Positions 15,628 to 24,500 of a stretch of DNA of 64,000 nt are shown one piece after another. The DNA comes from Saccharothrix sp. (GTDB taxonomy: Bacteria > Actinomycetota > Actinomycetes > Mycobacteriales > Pseudonocardiaceae), in contig NZ_JAPSLK010000013.1 of the NCBI RefSeq assembly GCF_031180885.1, positions 121,794 through 185,793 of the forward strand, given 5' to 3'. The notes beneath the pieces are model-generated. The model was not told the origin of the DNA and made no database searches. It saw only the letters and a program-made list of their open reading frames with translations. Position 1 is the stretch's first letter. Each line of letters starts with the position of its first letter. The position numbers and the translations under genes are program-made.

Positions 15628-16917
15628 TCAGGCCTTGGACCAGCGTTGGCCGGCGGTGTTGTTGCAGGTCGCCACGGTGACGGCGGAGCTGTTGGCGGTC
15701 CCGTTGACGCTCAGGCACAGTCCGGTTTGGACACTGGTGACGGTGCCGTTGTCGTTGACGTTCCACTGCTGGTTGGCGCCGCCGTTGCAGTCCCAGATGC
15801 GGGTGCGGGTGCCGGGGGTCGCGTTGACGGGCGCCTCCAGGCACTTGCCCAGCACCTGCAGGGCCTTGTTGTTCTGGGTGAACTGCTGGTTGGCGCCGGT
15901 GTGGCAGTCCCAGACGATCATCTGGGTGCCGTTGGCCGAGCCGGCGCCGTTGACGTCCAGGCACCGGCCCGAGGACTCGCCGCGCAGCCGGAACGACGCC
16001 GGCGCGGGTGTCGTCTCCCCGGTGAAGAACCGCCACACCTCGGGCGAGGTCCAACTCCGCCAGCCCTCGCCACCGCCGTCGATGGGGCCGGGGGTGTGTC
16101 CCCCGTCGAAGGCGGCCCACACCACGGGATACCCGGTGCGGCACCCGGAATAGGTGGTGGTGATGTGGGTGCGGCTGCCCGCCGCGGGTTCGGGCGCGTT
16201 CTGCGGGGTGCAGCCGTTGTTGCGGACGAACGTGTCCCGAAGTGCCCGGCCGCCGCCGATGTTGTCGCTGATGCCGTGGATCCCCATGTACGCGACGGGC
16301 TGCGTGCCGCCGTTGCACCCGCTGATGCCCGCGCCGGAGTAGACCGCGACCGCGCGGAAGGTGGTGGGCCGGGCACACGCGAGTGCGTAGCTCATCGCGC
16401 CGCCGTAGCTGAAGCCCAGTGCGAAGCGCTGTGCCGTGTCGACGCACAGGTCGTTCTCGATCCGCCGGATCATGTCGTCGACGAAGGTCACGTCCTGGCC
16501 GCCGGGGTTGGCCCAGCCGTTGCCGTTGCCCTGGGGGGCCACGAAGATCGTGCCGTTGTTCGCGGCGTCCGCCAGTCGCCGCAGGCCGTAGTACGACCAG
16601 TTGTAGCCGTCGGACCCGCCCGAGTCGACGTCGTTGGCGGTGCCGCCGTACCAGTGGAACCCGAAGATCAACCGGTACTGGCGGGTGTTGTCGTAGTTGG
16701 CGGGGATCCGCAGGATGAAGGAGCGGTTCTGGCCGCTGCTCTGGATCGTGTGCGTGCCGCTGGTCAGGGTCGGGCTCTTGCCGCAGCCGGGGGACGCGGC
16801 GAGCGTGCCGGTCTCGGTGGGGCCGGGCCGGGCGTCGGCCGCGCCGACACCGGCGAAGACCAGTGCCAAGGCGGCGACCGGCGCCCACCACCGGTGTGGT
16901 CGTGTTTGCAGGGTCAT
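15628..16917 (-). CDS. Secreted PHB-depolymerase/feruloyl-esterase-like hydrolase with ricin-B lectin domain
   Basis: A 429-residue exported protein. Signal peptide about 1-32 (WWAPVAALALVFAGVGA, cleavage near ADA). An alpha/beta-hydrolase domain of the Lpqc/PHB depolymerase/feruloyl esterase type follows at 40-300: RSFILRIPANYDN, nucleophile elbow GFSYGGAMSYA, and catalytic His in AFDGGHTPGP. Residues about 305-429 form a ricin-type beta-trefoil lectin with the repeated GRCLDVNG, KCLEAPVN and LCLSVNG signatures and three QxW-like endings (NQQFT, NQQWN, GQRWS). It probably removes acetyl or feruloyl groups from plant xylan, with the lectin targeting sugar. AAGGAGG precedes the ATG at 16917. 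A CebR-type palindrome lies just upstream. Confidence 0.87.
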   Translation of the reverse strand: MTLQTRPHRWWAPVAALALVFAGVGAADARPGPTETGTLAASPGCGKSPTLTSGTHTIQSSGQNRSFILRIPANYDNTRQYRLIFGFHWYGGTANDVDSGGSDGYNWSYYGLRRLADAANNGTIFVAPQGNGNGWANPGGQDVTFVDDMIRRIENDLCVDTAQRFALGFSYGGAMSYALACARPTTFRAVAVYSGAGISGCNGGTQPVAYMGIHGISDNIGGGRALRDTFVRNNGCTPQNAPEPAAGSRTHITTTYSGCRTGYPVVWAAFDGGHTPGPIDGGGEGWRSWTSPEVWRFFTGETTPAPASFRLRGESSGRCLDVNGAGSANGTQMIVWDCHTGANQQFTQNNKALQVLGKCLEAPVNATPGTRTRIWDCNGGANQQWNVNDNGTVTSVQTGLCLSVNGTANSSAVTVATCNNTAGQRWSKA

Positions 16918-17240
16918 GGTCCTCCTTCGTCGTTGAAGGGCCCGTTGTTCGTTCTGGGAGCGCTCCCAGATCACGGGTCGAACCGGTTCGATCGACTCGT
17001 GACCGTACGCGACCGGCCGTGGGGGCGTCCAGGATCGCGGCGAGGCCGGCAAACTCCTTGATCATCGACGCGATCGTCGAGAACGCCCGCCGCGCTTGAC
17101 CGCCCGCCCACTTCCCGGCGGCGGGCTCGTCTCCCGCCCGCGAACAGCGGTGGTGCCGCCGGCCGGCTCGCGCCCGTTCGCCGGGCGGATGCACACAACA
17201 GTGGATTGTGGCCCCACTCCCCGCGAGGTGTGCTACTCGC
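16918..17240. promoter_or_regulatory. Divergent promoter region with CebR-type operator at 16953-16970
   Basis: The 18-bp perfect palindrome TCTGGGAGCGCTCCCAGA (16953-16970) contains TGGGAGCGCTCCCA, the operator recognised by the LacI-family cellobiose repressor CebR of actinomycetes. It is 36 bp upstream of the esterase start, between that start and any upstream promoter elements. No cebR or sugar-transport gene lies in the window, so the regulator would act in trans. The rest of the 323-bp gap has no coding frame I trust. Confidence 0.78.
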
Positions 17241-17495
17241 ATGCGACGAATTCTGGGCGTCCTGGGGATTTCCGCGGCCTTGGCGACGGCCGGCGCCGGT
17301 GTGGCGGCGGCCGGCGCCGGTGTGGCGGCGGCCGAGGAGTGGGCTCCGATCGGGCCGTACCCGACGTACGAGGAGTGCGAGATCTCCGAACAGGGTTTCC
17401 AGTCGGCCGGCCACCTGACGACCGGTTGCACCTATCGCGACATGGGCTACCCCTGGCAGGACGGCTACTACTTCTACGCCTCGCGCGTCGAGTGA
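17241..17495 (+). CDS. Small secreted protein, unknown function
   Basis: An 84-residue protein: MRRILGVLGISAALATAGAG begins a clear signal peptide, followed by a mature domain of about 50 residues rich in aromatic and acidic residues (IGPYPTYEECEISEQGF, ending QDGYYFYASRVE). Two Cys in the mature part could form a disulfide. Similar small exported proteins with 'Gxxx(S/T)xxxCxxxG' are frequent in actinomycetes, with no known role. The signal peptide contains a perfect 21-bp tandem duplication (17288-17308 and 17309-17329) that doubles the segment AGAGVAA. The ATG at 17241 gives the best signal peptide; longer upstream starts would bury it. Confidence 0.65.
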   Translation: MRRILGVLGISAALATAGAGVAAAGAGVAAAEEWAPIGPYPTYEECEISEQGFQSAGHLTTGCTYRDMGYPWQDGYYFYASRVE

Positions 17496-17514
17496 CACCA
17501 AGACGGATCGCGGG

Positions 17515-18531
17515 TCATCGGCCTGCGCGTGGCTCGATGACGAACTCCTGGTCGGCCGCCCCGGTGCACGTCTCCTGCACGACTTCCGCGCCCGGTGCCT
17601 CGACGTCGTCGCGGATGCCCAGGCACAGTTGGGTTTCCGCGGGTCGCAGGCGGTAGCGGTCGGAGGTCGTGGGTTCGACGCGGAAGAGCTGGATCGGCCG
17701 ACCGCCCTGGCAGTCCGTCCACGGTTCCAGGAGGTTCGCGCCCACGCCGCCGACGATGACGGTCAGGCAGCCGATGCCGTGGCCGGGGTGGTCCCACTTC
17801 ACCTGGTACAGGTCGCCGCGGACGCGTTCCAGCAGGGTTCGGGGCGGCTCGGCCTCCTCGCACGGCCGTTGCACCGCGACATGGCTGTGGTAGCGGCCGG
17901 TTCGGTCGTAGCCCTCGGTGACGCAGAGGTCCGGGGTGCGGACGGGGTGGATGCGGGCCCAGCCGGCCAGGGACGGCGCCAGTTGGCCGGTCGGTTCCGC
18001 GGAGGTGGCGGAGGTGTCGAGTGCCGGGCGGTCGGGTTGGGCGTGCAGCCACAGGGCCACGACCACGGCGATGATCACCGCCGCCGCGGCCGACAGGACG
18101 ACCGGTGACCGTCGGCGGTCGGTCGGGCTCGCCGCCGCGTCGGCCGGTGCCACGACGGCATCACCGCCGGACCGATCCGACGCGACCGCCACCGGCGGTG
18201 CCACGACGGCATCACCGGCGGTCGGATCCGGCGGTGGTGTGGGGACGGGTGCCGCCGGATCGCTGAGCCGGGCCAGTGCGGCCAGCCACTCCGCCACGTC
18301 CGCCTCCGCGCCGCACGCCCGCACGAACGCGGCCACGAACTCGGGCCGGGGCAGGGTCGGGCGGCGCAGGGCGTCGGCCACGGTGCTGCGGCGCAGGAAC
18401 TCGCCGCGGGCGGCCGACCGCTCCTCCAACTCCCGGTAGGTGAGGCCGGACCTGGCCTTCAGCCGCTCCAACTGCGCGACGAACTCGGCCGGGCTCGCGG
18501 CGAGCGACGGCTGCGGCTCCCCCTCGTCCAC
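17515..18531 (-). CDS. HTH protein with single membrane span and extracellular ricin-like domain
   Basis: About 338 residues. An XRE-like N-terminal helix-turn-helix (EFVAQLERLKARSGLTYREL, then STVADALRRPTLPRPEF and VAAFVRACGAE) spans 12-80. A proline/alanine/asp-rich linker leads to one transmembrane helix (VVLSAAAAVIIAVVVALWL, near residue 180). The extracytoplasmic C-terminus ends in a degenerate ricin-B-type repeat (LRPAETQLCLGIRDDVEAPG, CTGAADQEFVIEP). The HTH is the same kind as in the STAND regulator at 40091-41413. Such HTH-TM-lectin proteins are common in actinomycetes; sensing a wall or sugar ligand is a guess. GTG 18531 puts the HTH near the start; it follows a TACGAT -10-like box by 7-8 bp, so a leaderless message is possible. 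Confidence 0.72.
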   Translation of the reverse strand: MDEGEPQPSLAASPAEFVAQLERLKARSGLTYRELEERSAARGEFLRRSTVADALRRPTLPRPEFVAAFVRACGAEADVAEWLAALARLSDPAAPVPTPPPDPTAGDAVVAPPVAVASDRSGGDAVVAPADAAASPTDRRRSPVVLSAAAAVIIAVVVALWLHAQPDRPALDTSATSAEPTGQLAPSLAGWARIHPVRTPDLCVTEGYDRTGRYHSHVAVQRPCEEAEPPRTLLERVRGDLYQVKWDHPGHGIGCLTVIVGGVGANLLEPWTDCQGGRPIQLFRVEPTTSDRYRLRPAETQLCLGIRDDVEAPGAEVVQETCTGAADQEFVIEPRAGR

Positions 18532-18599
18532 GCCGAGGATCGTAGCCGACCACCGGCGTTTTCCGATGTGCCACAACGCCTTTAACCCGTTCGGCAGCA

Positions 18600-21500
18600 C
18601 TACTCCGCCCCGAACTGGAGGCTCCACGCATCGATCACCCCGCTCCCGCCCCGCACGGTGTCCCTGACCCGCAACGCCCACCCCCCGGCCGCCTGCTCGG
18701 CCGACGCGTCCACCCAGTACGTCTTCCGCACGTCGTCACCGGTGTCGCCGTCCGGCACGTCCTCCAACAGGAACGCACTCCCGTCCGGCGCGAGCAGCTC
18801 CAGCACGAGGTCACCCCGGTTCGGGTGCTTGACGTCCACGACCACGCGGAGGTCGACCGGTGCGGGGCCGATCCGCGTCACGGGCACGATGCTCGTCGCG
18901 GCCGAGCCGTCGTCGGGGATCGCCACGTCCGCAGTGGTGTGGTACTTGGTCGGCGCGGGGAACGTCAGACTCCACGAGTCGATCACCCCGACGTCCCCGG
19001 CGGCGGTGTCCGCCACGCGCAACCGCCAGGTCCCGTTGGCCAGTTCGGCGGAGGCGTTCACGGCGTACTGGGTCACGACGTCGTCCCCGTTGCCGCTGCC
19101 GGTCAGGTCCTCCAACGGGTAACCGGTCCCGTCCGGCGCTATCAGCGACAGCACGAGGTCACCGCGTTGCGCGTGCCGGACGACCACGTCCACCTTCAGC
19201 CCGGCCGGCGCAGGGCCGGTGACGCCCGCGATCGACACCGTGGACTCGGCGACGCCGTTGTCGGGGACCGGCACGTCCGCCGCGTTCTCGAACCGGCTGC
19301 CCGGTGGGACCAGGACGATCCCCGCGAAGTGCAGGCTCCAGCCGTCGATCGTGCCGGTGTTGCCCGTCGCGAAGTCCGCCACGCGCAGCCGCCACGACCC
19401 GCCCGCCGTCTCCGCCGACCCGTTGACGACGTAGGACCGGAAGACGTTGTCGCCGGTGTCGGCGTTGGGGAAGTCCTCCAGCAGGTACGCGGTCCCGTCC
19501 GGCGCGACCAGGTGCAGCGCCAGGTCGCCGCGGTTGGGGTGCTTGAGGTCCACCGAGACCCGCAGGGCGGTCGGCGCGTTGCCGGGCAGGCCGGTCACCT
19601 GGACGGCGCTCTCCGCGGTGGACCAGCCGTCGTCGGGGATCGCCACGTCCGCGCCGTTGGCGAACTTGGTGACCGGGCCGGGCGGGGTGGCCTGCTGGTT
19701 GACCGGCGACCACAGGCTCCACGACGTGATGTCGACGGTTCCGCTGCTGCTGTCCCGCTGCACCGACAGCGTCCACAGCCCGTTGGCGACCTCCGCCGAC
19801 ACGTTGAGGGTGAAGGTGCCGGGCAGCTTCGACCCGTGGTCGAACACCACGTACGAGGTGCCGTCCGGCGCGGTCAGGGCGATCTTCAGCTCGCTCACCC
19901 AGTAGTACGAGGTGGCCAGCGTCAGCCGCAGGTCCGCGGGCGCCGTGTCCGGGACGCCCGCCACCCGCACCGACGACGTGCCCCGCACGCCGGACGTGGT
20001 CCCGTCGACCTTGAACGCCGAGCCCTTGCGCTCCGGCCACGCGACGGGCGGCGCGGTCGTCCCGGCGGGCGAGGCGGCGAGGCTCCACGAGTCGACGTGC
20101 CCGACGTCGCCCCACACCCGGTCGCGGACGCGCAGCTTCCACACGCCGTCGGCCAGCTCCGCCGACCCGTTGAACACGTAGGTCTTGGCCACGTCGTCCA
20201 GGTCGCCGGCGAACTCCTCCAGCAGGTAGGCCGTCCCGTCCGGCGCGACGAGGTGCAGCGTCAGGTCCCCGGCGTAGGTGTGCCGGATCGCCACCGACAC
20301 CGCCCAGTCCTTCGGGGCCATCCCGCCCAGGCCGGACACGGTGATCGACGACTCCACCACGCCGTAGTCGAGGATCGCCACGTCCGTGCCGTTCTCCACC
20401 CTCCACCCGGCGGGCAGCGCGGCCTGCGGGGTCGGCAGAAGCTGGACGCTCCAGCCGTCGATCGTGCCGGTGTTGCCCTGCGCGGTGTCCGTGACGACCA
20501 GCTCCCAGCTCCCGTTGACCACCTGCGCGACGCCGCGCACGGTGTAGGTCTTGAACAGGTCGTCGCCGGTGTCCCCGTCCGGCACGTCCTCCAGCGGGTA
20601 GGTCGCCGCGCCGTCGGGTGCGCGCAGCTCCAGCTTCAGGTCGCCCCGGTTGGGGTGCTTGACGTCCACCACGACCCGCAGGTCCTTCGCGGCCGTGCCG
20701 GGGACGCCGGACACCCACGCCGCGCTGTACCCCGAGGACCACCCGTCGTCGGGCAGCGCCCGGTCGGTCCCGTTGGCGAACTTGGTGACCGGTCCAGGCG
20801 GGGTGGCCTGCTGGTTGACCGGCGACCACAGGCCCCACGACGTGATGTCCACGGTGCCGCTGCCGCTGTTCCGCTGCACCGACAGCGTCCACAGCCCGTT
20901 CGCCACCTCACCCGACACGTTCACGGTGAAGGTGCGCGGCAGCGCGGCCCCGCGGTCGAACAGCGTGTACGCGGTGCCGTCCGGCGCGACCAGGGCGATC
21001 TTCAGCTCGCTCGCCCAGTGGTACGAGGTCTCCACGGTCACCCGCAGGTCGGCCGGGGCGTTCCCGGCGATCCCGCCGACCCGCACCGAGGACGTGCCGG
21101 TCGCCGGGGACGTCGGCCCGTCCACCTTGAACGCCGACCCCTTCCGCTCCGGCCAGGCGACCGCGGGCGCCAGCACCAGACCCCACAACTCCAGCACGCC
21201 CGCTTCGCCGGCCGCCGCGTCCTGGGCGCGCAGGGTCCACGTGCCGTTGAGCGGTTTCGTCGTCGCGTCCACCGCGAACACCGGTGGCAGCACGGGTTTG
21301 CGGTTGTGCAGCACGTACTCGGTTCCGTCGGGGGCCAGCAGCGTGACGACCAGCTGCTCCGGCTTGGCGTGCGTGATCGCCGCGTGGACCAGCATGCCGT
21401 TCGGGGCGTTGCCCGGGGTGTTGGCCACCACGAGCGGGCTGGTCGCCGTGCCCAGGTCCGCGATCGGCGCTCGCAGGTCGGTGCGGACCGGCCGGAAGTC

Positions 21501-24500
21501 GGGCACGGACAGGCTCCACGAGTCGATGTGCCCCACATCGCCCCACACCGCGTCGAGCACCTTGAGCTTCCACACCCCGTTGGCGATCTCGGAGGAGGCG
21601 TTGACCGTGTAGGTCTTGGCCAGGTCGTCGACGTCGCCCGTGGCGGTCAGGTCCTCCAGCAGGTAGCCGGTGCCGTCCGGCGCTTCCAGGTACAGGGCGA
21701 GGTCGCCGCGGTGGGTGTGCTTGATGTCGACGGTGACCTTCCAGACCTTCGGCGCCATGCCGGCCAGCTTGTCGACGGTGATCGGCGAGGTGGTCCAGCC
21801 GTCGTCCACGATCGGCACGTCGGTGGTGCTCTCCGCCTTCCACGTGGGCTCCGGCGACGCGTGCGCGGCGGGCAGGACCTGGACGCTCCACTCGTTGATC
21901 ACACCCACGTACTCGCCGCTCCAGTCGACGACCCGCAGCGCCCAGTCCCCGTTGGGTAGCTGAGCCACCCCCGGCACGGTGTAGGTCTTGCGCACGTTGT
22001 CACCGCTGTCGTCGTCCGGGAAGTCCTCCAGCAGGTAGGTCGCGACGCCGTCCGGGGCGTGCAGTTCGAGCCTGAGGTCACCCCGGTCGGGGTGCCGGAC
22101 GTCCACGTTGACCCGCACGTCCTGGGCCGCCGTGCCGGGCACGCCGCACGCGTGCGCGTAGCTGGAGGTGTGGTAGCCGTCGATGGTGACGTCGGCGGGG
22201 TTGGCGAACTTGGTGTTCGGCGCGGTGCCCGACGCCACGAGGTTGATCGGCGCGGACAACGACCACGCGGTGACCGTGGGCGCGCCGCTGGAGCTGGTGT
22301 GCTTGAACCGCAGCTTCCACACGCCGTTGGCGGGCATGGTGGCCGCGTTGACCACGTAGGTCCTCTTGATGTCGTAGGTGTCGGTCGGCCGTCCGCAGGA
22401 GTCGGACTCGGGCGGTCGTGGGACCGCCGGGTCGTGCAGCAGCAGTTCGCGGTTGTCCGGCGACACCAGGGTCACCTTGAGGTCACTGGCCCAGCTCCAC
22501 GTCTTGTCGATCGTCACGGTCAGGTTCGTGGGCGCGTTGCCCGGGATGCCCGCGACGGTGACCGACCGCTCGGTGGTGGTGTTGTTGCCCACCGTGAAGC
22601 CCGACCCGACGATCCTCGGCCACGGCGCGGCGGTCACGGGCTGGTCGGTCACGGGCGCGGAGATCGACCACTTCACGATCGTGCCGGTGTCGCCGAGGAC
22701 CCGGTCCTCCACGCGCAGCTTCCACGTGCCGTTGACCAGTTCGCCGGACGCGTTGAGCCGGTAGGTCTTCGTCAGGTCGTCCACGTCGCCGCCGCCGGTG
22801 AGGTCCTCCAGCAGGTACTCGGTGGCGTCCGGTGCGACCAGTCGCAGCACCAGGTCCCCCCGGTAGGTGTGGGTGATCTCGACGTGGACCTCCAGCGTGC
22901 TCGTCATGTCCGGCGTCAGCCCGTTGACCACGACCGCGCTTTCGGCGGTCGCCACGTCCTCGATCCTGGTCGGCTGGCTCTCCGTGGCCGACGGCACCGG
23001 GAGCCCGCTGATCCGGAAGACGCCCTCCGCGGTCAGGGCCGCCGGCCGCAACTCCACCTCGTCCACCACGCCGGCCAGGAAGTCCGCCCAGTCGCCGTTG
23101 TTGCGGGCACGTCCGATGGACACGCCGAGATCGGCCCTCGCCACGGACGTGTACGGCGTCGTCGCCTGGAGGCGGCCGTTGACGAACAGCCGCAGCACGC
23201 GCGCGGTCTGGTCGTAGACGCCCGCGAGGTGGGTCCAGTCGCCGGCGCGTGGCGTGGTCGTGCCGCGCACCACCCCGTCCGGCACGGTCCCGCCGTCCCG
23301 CGTGTCGCCGGCGACGGTGAACGCCCAGGCGTTGGAGGCCTTGTCGTAGTGCAGCCGGAACCCGCTGACGCGGGTGCCGTCCTGGCCGACGACCGTTTGC
23401 GACCGGTCCACCGCGTCCAGCTTCACCCACGCCGCCACGGTGAACCCGGCGTCCGGGCGCACCACCGGTCCGGCCGTGTAGGCGTGGCCCTGGGCCCCGT
23501 CCAGGCGCAGGCCGCTGTCGAACCGGCCGCTGCTGTCGGGCCGGCTGCTCGTCCACGACGCGCCGTGCCACAGGGCGAGGGTGTGGCCGTGGCCGGTGGC
23601 GTCGGTGGTGTTGTCGTTGAGCGCCCAGCGCCCGCCCTCGTCGAACGACGGCCCCGCCATCGCGGCGTCGACCTGGGCTGCCGACATGGCGGTGGGCGTC
23701 AGCTCGACCTCGTCGACCTCGCCCGGCCAGTGGTCGGTGAGCCGGCCGTCGTTCTTGCCCCGCCCGACCTGGAGCGCGCCGGTCGGGTACCAGGTGCTGC
23801 GGCGCGCCACCGACTTCACGGGCTTCGCGTTGACGTACAACGTGATCGTGCCCGCGCCGTGGTCGTACACCGCCGCCAGGTGCGTCCACACGCCGGTCTG
23901 CGGGGTGGCGTCGGCGATCAGCCGGTCGTCGTCGGTGCCGCCGTCGGCGTCGGCGGCGTTCATGCCGAAGCTCCAGCCGCGCGGGTCGGGCGAGTAGCCC
24001 AGCGCGAAACCGCTGTCCCGCTGCCCGTCCTGGCTGACCGCCGTCGCGCGGTCGGTCAGCTCGTCCAGCTTCACCCAGGCCGTGACGGTGAAGCTGCCCA
24101 GGGTGTTGTCGGCGGTCTTCGGCGCGACCGGTCCGGCGGTGTGGGCGTGCCCGTCCTGGCCGTCGAAGCGCAGCGCGCCGCCCGTGCCGGTGCGGCCGGT
24201 GGCCCAGGACGCGCCGTTCTCCAGGGCCAGGGTGTTCCCACCGTTGGTGGACACGTCCGCGCTCGTGCGGCCGGTGCCCTCGTTCAGCTCCCACTTCCCG
24301 TTCGGGCCGAACGCCGGTGCGGTGCCCATCCGGCTGCGCACCTCGACCTCGGCAGCGGCCCACGGGTACACCTGGACGTCGTCGAGGTCACCGGGCCAGA
24401 ACTCGTCGAACACCCCGTTGTGCTTCGCCCGGCCCACGGCCGTGGGGCCGCCCGCGTACCAGGTGCTGGTGTGGTCGGCCTCCCCCGCCAACCGCCCGTT

